Shown here in pieces: positions 46,630 to 55,575 of a DNA stretch of 64,000 bases (position 1 is the stretch's first letter; every line of letters starts with the position of its first letter). The translations under genes were made by a program, and so were the position numbers. The stretch covers positions 248,001 through 312,000 of the forward strand of contig NZ_JABEQF010000006.1 of the NCBI RefSeq assembly GCF_014174355.1. The letters are read 5' to 3'. The notes beneath the pieces were generated by a model. That model was not told the DNA's origin. It searched no databases and saw nothing but the letters and a program-made list of their open reading frames with translations. The DNA comes from Gluconacetobacter azotocaptans (GTDB lineage Bacteria > Pseudomonadota > Alphaproteobacteria > Acetobacterales > Acetobacteraceae).

Positions 46630-46660
46630 TTATATACAAATTTAGTTACAAATATACAAT
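46630..46660. promoter_or_regulatory. AT-rich direct repeats, possible GntR operator
   Basis: Read on the minus strand, ATTGTATAT and TTTGTATAT occur about 20 bp apart, just upstream of the VOC gene start. The TTGTAT core is typical of sites for FCD-class GntR regulators, and one such regulator is encoded at 49401-50084. The repeats may also act as the -10/-35 region of a promoter. Confidence 0.35.
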
Positions 46661-46686
46661 GACAGGATCTGGAAGTCCACTGCCCG

Positions 46687-48891
46687 TCACGCCGTCACCT
46701 TGAAGACATCGGGCCGGAAGGGCATGCGGTCGGGCCGCCGGCCGGTGGCCTGCAGCAGCGCCTGCGAAATGGCCGGCGCCAGCGGGGCGACCATGATTTC
46801 GCCCACGCCCTGCGGCGGCCGGTCGCTTTCGACGATGATCGGCACCACGTCGGGCATTTCCCCGATCGACAACAGCGGATAGTCGGTGAAATTCGATTGC
46901 TCGGCCCCGCCGCGATTGAAGGTGATCTCGCTTTTCAGGGCTGAAGTCAGGGAAAATCCGATCCCGCCCTGAATCTGCGCGACGAAAGTGTTGTGGTTGA
47001 CGACCAGCCCGGCGTCGATCGCGCAGAACACCCGCGCCACCCGCCAGCTGTCACCCTTGCGGACCAGTTCGACGATTTCCGCGACGTGGGTGACGAACGA
47101 CCCGCCGCGCCCGTGATAGGTGTCGAAGGAAATGCCGCGTGCCCTGCCGGGGGGCGGCGGCGTGTCCCACGACGCGGCGGCGGCCACGGCGTCCAGCACC
47201 TTCAGCGCGGCGGGGTTGTTGCGCAGCAGGTGGCGGCGGTAGTGGTACTGGTCGATCCCGGCCTTGTGCGCCAGGTCGGTGATGAAGCTCTCCCAGAACA
47301 GCACCCCGGCGCTGGAGCCGACCGACCGCATGAAATAGACCGGAATCGGCAGCGGCGTCTGGATCACGTCGACATGGAAATTCGGAATCTTGTAGCTCTG
47401 GTTATAGATTCCATCGACCATGCTCTCGTCGTAATCGCCCAGCGGTGTCCTGGTCAGCCAGTTCGGCCGCGTGGTGGCGAACAATGACTGCCCGCAGACG
47501 CGCGCGTGCACCGCGATGGGGTAGCCGTCCTTATCCACCACCGCGCGCAGCCGCCCCTTGTTGTTGGGGCGGAAATGATCGTGCTGGATGTCCATCTCGC
47601 GCGTGCGGATCAGCTTGACCGGGCGGCCGACCGCCATCGCCGCGCGGACGGCCTGGGCGACGAAATCGGGCGCGATCTTGCCGCCGAAGCTGCCGCCCAG
47701 AAAGCCGATATGCAGATGCACCTTGTCCTCGGGCACGCCCGAGATCTTGGAGATGACGGCGACCGAGGCGTCGGTGCTCTGGATCGACCCCCACACGTCC
47801 ACCCGGTCGGGCTGGACATGCACCGTGGCGTTCATCGGCTCCATCGCCGCGTGGGCCAGGTGCGGGACGCTGAAGCGGCTTTCGATCACCTGGTCCGGGT
47901 TCTGGCCCAGGATGCGCGGCGCGTCGCCGCGCGCCAGCGCCGTCACGCCGATTTCCGCATCCAGCCCCGAGTCCGCCAACCGGTCGATCAGTTCGGTCGA
48001 CAGCGCACCGTTCTCGCCGGGCGAGAAGGTGGCGTCGAGCATCTGCACCGCCCGCAGCGCCTGCCAGAAGCGGTCGGCCACCACGATGACCCCGTCGTCC
48101 AGCCGGACGATGGCCCGTACCCCCGGCTGCTGGCGGATTTCGGCCTCGTTGTTGATGCGCACCAGCCAGCCGCCGATGGTCGGCGACAGGGCGATGGCGG
48201 CGTTGAGCATGCCCGGCACCTCGGCATCCAGCCCGTATTTCGCCGACCCGTCGGTCTTGGCCGCCGTGTCGCGGCGCGGCAGCGCCTTGCCGATCAGGCG
48301 GAATTCGGCGGGCGTCTTCAGCCGGGGCGTGGGCGACAGCGGCAGGCGCGCGGCTTCGGCCGCCAGCGCGCCATAGGGCAGGGCGGCGCCGGTGCGGATG
48401 TTGCGCACCATGCCCGATTCCGTGGCGCAGTCGCTCACCGGCACCTGCCAGCGCGCGGCTGCGGCGCGCACCAGCACATCGCGCGCCGCGGCGCCTGCGA
48501 CGCGCAGCCGGGCATAGAATTTGGTGGTCGAGGTCGAGGCCCCTTCCTTCTGCGACGGCTTTTCGTTGCGGAACTGGAGCTTGTAGGCGTCGCGGCCCAT
48601 GACCCAGCGCACTTTCACCGCCGGCCAGTCGGCATCCAGCTCGTCCGCCAGGATCGCCGGCAGGGCGGTGTACGACCCCTGGCCGACCTCGGGCTGGCAC
48701 AGGCCCAGGGTGACGCCGCCCTGCGCGTCGATGAAGATCCAGTCCGTCAGTTCGATGTCGGCGTCCGTGCCGCCTTCTGCCGCCACCGTCGGGTCCAGCG
48801 GTACGGCCAGCAGCGCACCGAACGCGGCCGCGACCTCGAGGAAACGGCGGCGCCCGATGGACGGCGCCCCGGACCGGGTCAGGCCCTTCAT
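46687..48891 (-). CDS. Molybdopterin-binding large subunit (xanthine oxidase family, Ior/aldehyde-oxidase type)
   Basis: A 734-residue molybdenum hydroxylase subunit resembling IorB of isoquinoline 1-oxidoreductase and periplasmic aldehyde dehydrogenases. The N-terminus has a Tat signal (GRRRFLEV followed by a hydrophobic stretch), so the enzyme works in the periplasm. Conserved molybdopterin segments such as LGGSFGGK near residue 400 and the terminal catalytic region GVGEIMVAPLAPAI with its glutamate are present. The start overlaps the small-subunit gene by 4 bp. No cytochrome subunit gene adjoins, so the electron acceptor is unclear. Substrates are usually N-heterocycles or aldehydes. Confidence 0.85.
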   Translation of the reverse strand: MKGLTRSGAPSIGRRRFLEVAAAFGALLAVPLDPTVAAEGGTDADIELTDWIFIDAQGGVTLGLCQPEVGQGSYTALPAILADELDADWPAVKVRWVMGRDAYKLQFRNEKPSQKEGASTSTTKFYARLRVAGAAARDVLVRAAAARWQVPVSDCATESGMVRNIRTGAALPYGALAAEAARLPLSPTPRLKTPAEFRLIGKALPRRDTAAKTDGSAKYGLDAEVPGMLNAAIALSPTIGGWLVRINNEAEIRQQPGVRAIVRLDDGVIVVADRFWQALRAVQMLDATFSPGENGALSTELIDRLADSGLDAEIGVTALARGDAPRILGQNPDQVIESRFSVPHLAHAAMEPMNATVHVQPDRVDVWGSIQSTDASVAVISKISGVPEDKVHLHIGFLGGSFGGKIAPDFVAQAVRAAMAVGRPVKLIRTREMDIQHDHFRPNNKGRLRAVVDKDGYPIAVHARVCGQSLFATTRPNWLTRTPLGDYDESMVDGIYNQSYKIPNFHVDVIQTPLPIPVYFMRSVGSSAGVLFWESFITDLAHKAGIDQYHYRRHLLRNNPAALKVLDAVAAAASWDTPPPPGRARGISFDTYHGRGGSFVTHVAEIVELVRKGDSWRVARVFCAIDAGLVVNHNTFVAQIQGGIGFSLTSALKSEITFNRGGAEQSNFTDYPLLSIGEMPDVVPIIVESDRPPQGVGEIMVAPLAPAISQALLQATGRRPDRMPFRPDVFKVTA

Positions 48892-49346
48892 GATTTGAGC
48901 GACCGGGCGGCGGCGTGGATGGCCTGACGGATGCGCACATAGGTCGCGCAACGGCACAGGTTGGTCATCCAGCGGTCGATGTCCTGGTCGGTGGGGGCGG
49001 GGGTGTCGGCCAGCATCGCCGTCGCCGTCATGATCATCCCCGACTGGCAATAGCCGCATTGCGGCACGTCCAGATCGTTCCACGCCTTGCGCACGGCGTT
49101 GTCGGCGTCGGCGGCCACGCCCTCGATGGTGCGGATGGCGCGGCCGCGCACATTGCCCACCGCCAGCACGCAGGTGCGGCTGGCCGCGCCGTCGACATGC
49201 ATGGTGCAGGCGCCGCACATGCCGATGCCGCAGCCGAACTTGCTGCCGGTCAGGCCGAAATGTTCGCGCACCACCCATAGCAGGGGGGTGTCCTCGGGCC
49301 CGTCGAAACTGACGGGCCGGCCGTTGAGCTGGAACGGAATCGACAT
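48888..49346 (-). CDS. [2Fe-2S] small subunit of the molybdenum hydroxylase
   Basis: The 152-residue small subunit of the two-subunit enzyme, similar to IorA. Two [2Fe-2S] sites are visible: the plant-ferredoxin-like site in CGIGMCGACTMHVDG, and the second in CGYCQSGM with NLCRC near residue 130. It has no signal peptide, and would be exported by piggyback with the Tat-dependent large subunit. It overlaps the large-subunit gene by 4 bp and lies 54 bp downstream of the GntR gene. Confidence 0.9.
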   Translation of the reverse strand: MSIPFQLNGRPVSFDGPEDTPLLWVVREHFGLTGSKFGCGIGMCGACTMHVDGAASRTCVLAVGNVRGRAIRTIEGVAADADNAVRKAWNDLDVPQCGYCQSGMIMTATAMLADTPAPTDQDIDRWMTNLCRCATYVRIRQAIHAAARSLKS

Positions 49347-49400
49347 GGGTCCGGACTCTCCTTTCGCGACGGACCGGCCCCTGCCGGGGGCCGGCGGTGG

Positions 49401-50084
49401 TCAGGGGGTGGGCATGAATTCGGGCTGCCGGGCCTGGCTGTCGTGGTGCGAGCGCAGCAGTTGCAGCACGCCGGCGGCCAGGCGCGCGTTATGGTCGCGC
49501 ATGACGGTGTAGGCGGCCTCGGGGTCGCCGGCGACGATGGCGCGCACCACCGCGCCATGGTCGTCGCGCGACCGGTTCAGCCGTTCGCCGTGCGCCAGCG
49601 GCTGCGCCTGGCGGAACGGGGCCAGACGGGTGCGCAGGTCCTGCATCAGCCCGGCCAGCGTCTCGTTATGCGCGCCGCGGCCGATCAGTTCGTGGAAGCT
49701 GCGGTTGATCGCCCAGTACGCGGTCTGGTCGCCGCGCTGCGCCGCGTCCTTGCCCTGTTCGTACAGGCCCTGGAGCATGCTTTTTTCCAGCGCGTTCATC
49801 TTCTGCGACGCCAGGCGGGCGCACAGGGCCTCGATCTCGCATTCGGCGTCCAGCATGTCGGCCAACTGGTCCAGGCTGATCTGCGTGACGATCGCCCCAC
49901 GCCGCGGCACGAAATCGATCAGCCCGCGCGTTGCCAGTTCCTTCAGCGCCTCGCGCACCGGGGTGCGGGACACGTTGAAGGTCGCGGCCAGGCTCTGCTC
50001 GTCCAGGCGTTGGCCGGGGCGCAGCTTGCCGTGCAGGATCTGTTCGGCGAGATTATTATATATATCTTCGGCGTAGGTCGACAC
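49401..50084 (-). CDS. GntR-family regulator (FCD type)
   Basis: A 227-residue repressor-type regulator. The N-terminal winged helix-turn-helix is clear (AEQILHGKLRPGQRLDEQSL, then VSRTPVREALKELATRG), and the remainder is the helical FCD effector domain. It lies between the hydroxyacid dehydrogenase and the molybdenum hydroxylase genes on the same strand, so it probably controls this catabolic operon. Putative TTGTAT-type sites occur near 46640. Confidence 0.88.
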   Translation of the reverse strand: MSTYAEDIYNNLAEQILHGKLRPGQRLDEQSLAATFNVSRTPVREALKELATRGLIDFVPRRGAIVTQISLDQLADMLDAECEIEALCARLASQKMNALEKSMLQGLYEQGKDAAQRGDQTAYWAINRSFHELIGRGAHNETLAGLMQDLRTRLAPFRQAQPLAHGERLNRSRDDHGAVVRAIVAGDPEAAYTVMRDHNARLAAGVLQLLRSHHDSQARQPEFMPTP

Positions 50085-50101
50085 GCATGGTCTCCTTGCA
50101 T

Positions 50102-51079
50102 TCAGGTGGCCGCTTTTTGTTCCGCCAGATCCGGCAGAACGCCCCCCTGAATATACGTAGCGACATAATTTTCGAGCAACGCTTTCTGGGCCAGGCGCGC
50201 CTGTGGCGACCGCCCGGCCAGATGCGGGGTCAGGATCACGCGCCCCGTTTCCAGCAGCGCCGGGGGAACCGCGGGTTCACCTTCCACCACGTCCAGCGCC
50301 GCGCCCGCGATGTCGCCGCGCAGCAGGGCGGCGGCCAGGGCGTCGGTATCGACGACGCTGCCCCGCCCGACATTGACCAGGAACCCGCCCGGCCCCAGCG
50401 CGCACAGCACGGTCGCATTCACCAGGTGCCGCGTCCGCGGCCCGCCGGGGCAGGCGACGACCAGATAGTCGGCCTGGCGCGCCATATCGGCCAGGTCGGG
50501 CACATGCCGCGCGTCGGGGTCGGGGTAAGGCGTGCGGGTGTGATAGAGAATGGTCATGTCGAACGCCCTGGCCCGGGCCGCGATGGCTTGGCCGATCCGG
50601 CCATAGCCCAGCAGGCCCAGGGTCGCGCCGCTGGGCGTCGGGCGCGCCTGGCGCACCGAATCCCACATTCCGTCGCGCACCGCGCGGTCCAGGAACACAA
50701 GGTCCCGCGCGATGGCCAGCATCAGCGCCAGCGCATGGTCGGCCACCGTGCGGTCGTTGGTGCCGGGGGCGTTGGCGACGACAATGCCCCGGGCGCGGGC
50801 GGCGGCCAGATCCACCCCTTCGTACCCGGCCCCGGTGCACAGGATCAGGCCCAGCGCCGGCAGGGCCGCCATCGCCGCCGCATCCAGGCCGATCGACCCG
50901 TTGGTGACGACGATGCAAATGGCGCGGCAGGCGGCGGCATCCTGCGGGATCGCCCCGTTTCCCGGACCGGACAGGTCGTGCACGCGCGCCAGGCGCGCCA
51001 GCGCCGCCACGCTGTCGGCGGGCAGCGGCGCACGCAGCAGGATGCCGCCTGCCCGGCCGGGGACGGGGACGGGCGTCAT
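50102..51079 (-). CDS. D-2-hydroxyacid dehydrogenase
   Basis: A 325-residue NAD-dependent dehydrogenase of the D-isomer 2-hydroxyacid family. The coenzyme motif LGLLGYGRIGQAIAARA, the catalytic region VNVGRGSVVDTDALAAAL, and the ILTPHLAG segment with the active-site histidine are in order. The start overlaps the VOC gene by 4 bp (ATGA), and the GntR gene follows 17 bp downstream. It probably reduces or oxidises a 2-oxoacid intermediate of the pathway; the substrate is not known. Confidence 0.87.
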   Translation of the reverse strand: MTPVPVPGRAGGILLRAPLPADSVAALARLARVHDLSGPGNGAIPQDAAACRAICIVVTNGSIGLDAAAMAALPALGLILCTGAGYEGVDLAAARARGIVVANAPGTNDRTVADHALALMLAIARDLVFLDRAVRDGMWDSVRQARPTPSGATLGLLGYGRIGQAIAARARAFDMTILYHTRTPYPDPDARHVPDLADMARQADYLVVACPGGPRTRHLVNATVLCALGPGGFLVNVGRGSVVDTDALAAALLRGDIAGAALDVVEGEPAVPPALLETGRVILTPHLAGRSPQARLAQKALLENYVATYIQGGVLPDLAEQKAAT

Positions 51080-51498
51080 GCGGGGGCGCCGTCGCCTGCC
51101 GGGGTGACGTTCTTGACCGCGCCGCGCCAGCCGCTTTCGGTCATGTCGAAGACGATGCCCTCGGGCGTGCTGTACTTCACTTCGTAGAAGACGTTGGGAT
51201 CGGTCTCCTTGCGGCCCGTGACATAGGCCCCGCCGGCCTCGATCACCCGGGCGCCGGACTTCTCCAGGTCGTCCACCCAGACGCCGAAATGGATGATGCC
51301 GTAATAGTTCTTCTTGTCCTCGAAGCCCGGAACCGGCTCGTCGCCGAAATTCAGCAGGGCGACGTTCACCGTCCCGTCGGACATGTACACGCCGCGCATG
51401 GCGCGGCCGGCGCGCGTCATGCCGAACGCCTGTTCGAAGAAGGTCGCGGCCGCCTCGGGGTCCGGCACGGACAGGGCAATGTGTCGCAGTTTGCTCAT
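51076..51498 (-). CDS. VOC-family protein (glyoxalase/dioxygenase fold)
   Basis: A 140-residue vicinal-oxygen-chelate protein, distinct from the one at 46195. The first module begins KLRHIALSVPDPEAAATFFE with a metal-type histidine, and the second has IHFGVWVDDLEKSG; a glutamate in FYEVKYSTPEG is a possible ligand. The ATG at 51498 follows GGAGAGCC. It is the first gene of the minus-strand operon and is divergent to the hydrolase gene. It could be a dioxygenase, isomerase or lactoylglutathione-lyase-like enzyme. Confidence 0.8.
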   Translation of the reverse strand: MSKLRHIALSVPDPEAAATFFEQAFGMTRAGRAMRGVYMSDGTVNVALLNFGDEPVPGFEDKKNYYGIIHFGVWVDDLEKSGARVIEAGGAYVTGRKETDPNVFYEVKYSTPEGIVFDMTESGWRGAVKNVTPAGDGAPA

Positions 51499-51706
51499 GT
51501 GATGGCTCTCCGTTTGCACCGCGTGCGCTCCTGCCGCACGGCGTGCACACACTATGCACATGCATACAGAAGGATGCTACAAAATACTTTGACTTTGGAT
51601 TGTATTTATGATGAGTTTCTGTGCACGGCAGGCGTAACCCCCATCGTCCCCGTCATGGATGACCGCATATGCATCATTGTGACTGCAAAATAGGCACGAT
51701 TCGCCG
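51499..51706. promoter_or_regulatory. Divergent promoter region of the catabolic island
   Basis: A 208-bp gap between the minus-strand VOC operon and the plus-strand hydrolase operon. The middle is AT-rich. It holds TTGTAT-like words (GATTGTATTTATG near 51597) that could bind the GntR regulator, and an imperfect inverted repeat (CTGCCG...GTGCACA near 51530, TGTGCACGGCAG near 51620). Confidence 0.4.
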
Positions 51707-52702
51707 ATGACCGCGCGCCATCCGGCTGTCGTCGCCGCCGTGTCCTCCGCCGCCGATCCCTTGGGGGACGAGGTGCCGTTCAGCGGCCTGCCGCCGGCCG
51801 ACCGCGCCCGGCTGCTGGCGCTGGGGCCGGTCTGGAACGACGATATCGTCGGCCACCGGGCCGAGACCGTGCGCTGCTACACCGATGTACTGGCGGGCAG
51901 GGACCAGGCCCCCGGCGGCGTGGTGCGTGACCTGCCTTATGGCGCCGCGCCGCGCCAGGTGCTGGACATCTTCACGCCCGCGCCCACTGCCTCGCCTGCC
52001 CCGGTGGTGGTGTTCGTCCATGGCGGGGCCTTCACCCGCGGCGGCAAGAGCGCCAACGGGCATGTGTATGACAATGTGCTGCACTGGTTCGCCCGGCACG
52101 GCTATGTCGGGGTGAATGTCGAATATCGCTTGGCGCCGGATATCCTCTATCCCGACGGCGCGCGCGACGTCGCCCTGGCGCTGGAATGGGTGGCGGCGCA
52201 AATCGCCGACTGGGGCGGGGATGCGGCGCGCGTGCACGTCATCGGCCATTCGGCCGGCGGCACCCATGTCGCGTCGCTGGCGGTCGATCCGGCGGTCGGG
52301 CGGGCGATGCCGCCGGGGGTGCGGACGCTGGCGCTGATCAGCGGCCGGTTGCGGATCGACGCCCTGCCCGACAACCCCAATGCCCGCCATGTCGCGGCCT
52401 ATTGCGGGGACGATGCCGGGCTGTATGCCGAACGCTCGCCCGTTACCCATGCCGCGCGCTGCCCCCTGCCGGTGCTGGTGGCGGTGGCGGAATATGAAAA
52501 CCGGCATCTGGACGCCTATGGCGCGGAATTCGCCGAAGGGGTGCGGGCGGCGGGGCAGGTGCCCGTCCGCTTCCTGCGTCTGGCGGGCCACAACCACACC
52601 TCGATCGTCGCCCACATCAATTCAGGCGAGGACCGTCTGGCGCGCGCGCTGGACGTCTTCTTTCGCGACCATGACGGGTCGCCCCAAGCAGGAGCAGAGT
52701 AG
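51707..52702 (+). CDS. Alpha/beta hydrolase (esterase/formamidase-like)
   Basis: A 331-residue serine hydrolase of the alpha/beta fold. The oxyanion motif FVHGGAF (near residue 104), nucleophile elbow GHSAGG (near residue 182), and a late GHNH histidine are visible. The pattern is close to carboxylesterases and kynurenine formamidase-like enzymes. It lies 6 bp before the flavin monooxygenase gene, so both probably act in one pathway, such as hydrolysis of an ester or amide of an aromatic compound. The start codon has a weak ribosome-binding site. Confidence 0.85.
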   Translation: MTARHPAVVAAVSSAADPLGDEVPFSGLPPADRARLLALGPVWNDDIVGHRAETVRCYTDVLAGRDQAPGGVVRDLPYGAAPRQVLDIFTPAPTASPAPVVVFVHGGAFTRGGKSANGHVYDNVLHWFARHGYVGVNVEYRLAPDILYPDGARDVALALEWVAAQIADWGGDAARVHVIGHSAGGTHVASLAVDPAVGRAMPPGVRTLALISGRLRIDALPDNPNARHVAAYCGDDAGLYAERSPVTHAARCPLPVLVAVAEYENRHLDAYGAEFAEGVRAAGQVPVRFLRLAGHNHTSIVAHINSGEDRLARALDVFFRDHDGSPQAGAE

Positions 52703-52708
52703 AATCCG

Positions 52709-53920
52709 ATGTCACAGCACGTCATGATCGTCGGCGCGGGGCCCGTAGGCATGGTCTGCGCCCTGGCGCTGGGCCGGCAGGGCATTTCTGTCACGGTGGT
52801 CGAACGCGAACCCGGCCCGGTGATGGACCAGCGCGCGGCTTCGCTGCATCCGCCCACCATCGCCATGCTGGCCGACCTGGGCATCGCCGACACCATTATC
52901 TCCAAGGGGCTGATCGCGCCGAATTTCCAGTACCACGACCGGGTGGCGGGCGAGATCGTGGCCGAATTCGACCTGGGGCTGATGAAGGACGAATTCCGCT
53001 ATCCCTTCGTGCTGCAATACGAACAGTACAAGCTGACCGACGATGTCAGCACCCGCTACGCGGACGAGATCGGCTTCGCCGTCCGGTTTTCGACCGAGGC
53101 CACGGACATCGTCCAGAAGGACGACCATGTGCTGGTGACCCTGCGCCATGGCGACGAGGTCGAGACGATGCGCGTCGATTACCTGATCGGCGCCGATGGC
53201 GGGCGCAGCACGGTGCGCAAATCGCAGGACATCGCCTTCGAGGGTTTCACCTACGACGAATGCTTCGTGAAGATCGCAACCCCGTTTGATTTCGGAGCCG
53301 AAAAGACCGACTATGCGTTCCGGAACTATTTCTCGGACCCCACGGAGTGGTGCAACCTGTTCAAGGTCCGCGGTGCGGACGGCAAGGGGTTATGGCGCGC
53401 CATCTTCCCGACCCGCCTGGGCGAGACCGAGGACGAGGCCCTGAGCCATGCCGGCCTGCAGGCCAGGCTGCAGAAATTCTTCCCGAAGGAAGGGGAGTAC
53501 GACATCGCCTATTCCAACATGTACGCCGTCAACCAGCGCGTCGCCGCAACCTTCCGGCGTGGCCGCGTGCTGCTGGCCGGTGATTCGGCGCATGTGAACA
53601 ACCCGATCGGCGGCATGGGCATGAACGGCGGCATCCACGATGCGGTCAATCTGTGCGGCAAGCTGGGCGCCGTCCTGCGCGGCGAGCAGTCCGACGACGT
53701 GCTGGACCTGTACAGCCGCCAGCGCCGCCACGCCGCGACCACCTTCGTCCAGGCCCAGAGCATCCAGAACAAGCGCCTGCTGGAAGAACGCGACCCCGCC
53801 GTGCGTGCGGCCCATCTGAGCCAGTTGCGCGCCACCGCCGCCGACCCCGAACGCGCCCGCGCCTTCATGCGCCGCGCCTCGTTGCAGGACAGCCTGACCG
53901 ACGCGCAAAGCGTCACGTAA
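52709..53920 (+). CDS. FAD-dependent aromatic monooxygenase
   Basis: A 403-residue class A flavin monooxygenase (PHBH/MhpA type). The FAD motif VGAGPVGMVCALALGRQG (residues 8-25), the DG-type motif GADGGRSTVRK near residue 167, and the second FAD motif GRVLLAGDSAHVNNPIGGMG near residue 283 are complete. Such enzymes hydroxylate phenolic or heteroaromatic acids with NAD(P)H and oxygen. It follows the hydrolase by 6 bp and precedes the MFS gene by 24 bp; all fit one catabolic transcript. Confidence 0.9.
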   Translation: MSQHVMIVGAGPVGMVCALALGRQGISVTVVEREPGPVMDQRAASLHPPTIAMLADLGIADTIISKGLIAPNFQYHDRVAGEIVAEFDLGLMKDEFRYPFVLQYEQYKLTDDVSTRYADEIGFAVRFSTEATDIVQKDDHVLVTLRHGDEVETMRVDYLIGADGGRSTVRKSQDIAFEGFTYDECFVKIATPFDFGAEKTDYAFRNYFSDPTEWCNLFKVRGADGKGLWRAIFPTRLGETEDEALSHAGLQARLQKFFPKEGEYDIAYSNMYAVNQRVAATFRRGRVLLAGDSAHVNNPIGGMGMNGGIHDAVNLCGKLGAVLRGEQSDDVLDLYSRQRRHAATTFVQAQSIQNKRLLEERDPAVRAAHLSQLRATAADPERARAFMRRASLQDSLTDAQSVT

Positions 53921-53944
53921 AACCCCCGCCAGAAGGACCGCGCG

Positions 53945-55276
53945 ATGCCCCCCGCCGCAGATGTCGATTCCTCCCGCGCCGATCTGGCCGCCAACAGGGC
54001 CGCCGATGGGCCGGCCCGCGCCCCGCTGCGCGCGCCGGCCACGCCGTTCGCCTGGTTCCGCGCCCTGTCGCGGGTCGAGAAGATCACGTTCTGGAGCTGC
54101 TACGGCGGGGTCGCGCTGGACGCGATGGACCTGCGGATCTTCAGCTTCCTGATGCCGGCGCTGATGAAGGCGTGGCACGTTTCGCCCGCCCAGGTGGGCT
54201 TCCTGGGCAGTGCCGCGCTGTATGCCGCCGCCGCCGGGGGCTGGATCACCGGCCTGCTGGGCGACTGGTTCGGGCGGGTCAAGGCGATGCAGTTCACCAT
54301 CGTCATCTATTCGCTGTTCACCTTCCTCAGCGGTTTCGCCACCTCGTACGACCAGTTGTTCGTCTGCCGGACCATCCAGGGGTTCGGTTTCGGCGGCGAG
54401 ATCACCGCGGGGGTGGTGCTGATGGCGGAAATTGTCGGCGACCGCAGCCGGGGCAAGGCGGTCGGCTGCCTGCAAAGCGGCGTCGCCGCCGGCTGGGCGC
54501 TGGCCGCGATCATCGCCAGCCTGGCGCTGGCCTGCCTGCCGGAATGGGTCGCCTGGCGTGCGGTATTCTGGTCGGGGATCGCGCCCGGCCTGTTGCTGAT
54601 CGCCATCCGCCGCTATGTCGACGAACCGGAAATCTACAAGGAACAGCGCGAACAGGCGATCACCCATGCCGCGCGGATGAAGATCCACGACATCTTCCGC
54701 CCGGGCGTTGCGCGGACCACCTTCCTGACCACCCTGCTTGCACTTGGGGTGCAAAGCAGCGGCCTGGGCATTTCCACCTGGCTGCCGGCGTACCTGACCA
54801 TGTCGCGGCACCTGTCCCACGGGGCGGTAGGGCTGTATGTGATCGTGCTGACCGCCGGGGCCTTCGCGGGCTATATCGCCAGCGCGTACCTGGCCGACGC
54901 GCGCGGGCGGCGTCCGAACTTCCTGTTCTATGTGACCGGCAGCCTGCTGACCTTGCTGGCCTATCTGTGCCTGCCGATGCCGCCCTGGCTGCTGCTGGTC
55001 GCCGGCGTGCCGCTGGGGTTCTTCTCGCAGGGGTTGTACGGCGGGATGGGCACGTTCTTTTCCGAACTGTTCCCCACGGCGGTGCGCGCCAGCGGCACCA
55101 GCTTCGCCTACAGCGCCGGCCGGCTGGGTGCGGCGTCGGGCGTCGCCTTCGTGGGCGTGCTGGCCCATGGCTACGGCATCGGACCGGCCCTGCTGGCGGT
55201 CTGCCTGCTCAGCTACGTGCTGGTGCTGGTGGCGACCCTGCTGCTGCCGGAGACCCGTGGGCGCGGGCTGCGCTAG
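53945..55276 (+). CDS. MFS transporter, probably aromatic-acid importer
   Basis: A 443-residue transporter with about 12 membrane segments. It has an acidic motif in the first segment (VALDAMDLRIFSFLMPALM), the loop motif LGDWFGRVKA after segment 2, and the second-half counterpart LADARGRRP. The D-x-x-D motif in segment 1 is typical of the aromatic-acid:proton symporters. The first 35 residues are cytoplasmic and low-complexity. It is the last gene of the hydrolase/monooxygenase unit, so import of that pathway's substrate is likely. Confidence 0.85.
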   Translation: MPPAADVDSSRADLAANRAADGPARAPLRAPATPFAWFRALSRVEKITFWSCYGGVALDAMDLRIFSFLMPALMKAWHVSPAQVGFLGSAALYAAAAGGWITGLLGDWFGRVKAMQFTIVIYSLFTFLSGFATSYDQLFVCRTIQGFGFGGEITAGVVLMAEIVGDRSRGKAVGCLQSGVAAGWALAAIIASLALACLPEWVAWRAVFWSGIAPGLLLIAIRRYVDEPEIYKEQREQAITHAARMKIHDIFRPGVARTTFLTTLLALGVQSSGLGISTWLPAYLTMSRHLSHGAVGLYVIVLTAGAFAGYIASAYLADARGRRPNFLFYVTGSLLTLLAYLCLPMPPWLLLVAGVPLGFFSQGLYGGMGTFFSELFPTAVRASGTSFAYSAGRLGAASGVAFVGVLAHGYGIGPALLAVCLLSYVLVLVATLLLPETRGRGLR

Positions 55277-55345
55277 CGGCCCGGCCGGCCGGGTGAGGGG
55301 CGCGGTTCAGCGCCCATTCCAGTCCTGTATTTGGCGAACATCGTG

Positions 55346-55375
55346 ATCCGATCGGTCGATTTCATCTGATCGGAT
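55346..55375. terminator. Inverted repeat after the MFS gene
   Basis: ATCCGATC (55346-55353) and GATCGGAT (55368-55375) form a perfect 8-bp stem with a 14-nt loop, 70 bp past the MFS stop and 200 bp before the TonB receptor. It may be a weak terminator or an operator. The rest of the 299-bp gap is AT-rich and likely carries the receptor promoter. Confidence 0.4.
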
Positions 55376-55575
55376 GATGCGGCCCGTGGCGCACCACAGC
55401 GGCCTTACCCGGCTGCTGCCGGGCGCATTCGTATGCCAAATTCAATCTCTGTGCACAGAGAAAACCATATTCATACATTTTCGTTAAAAAAAACTCGTGA
55501 CATAATCAAAATAATATCGGCAAACTGATTCAAGATTCGATGCCCCCCCATCACACTCGAAAGAGGATTTCAGGT

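Noticed and set aside
53390-55168. A 592-codon minus-strand frame opposite the monooxygenase and MFS genes
   Set aside because: Gly/Arg/His/Gln-rich translation without motifs; it is opposite two well-supported genes.
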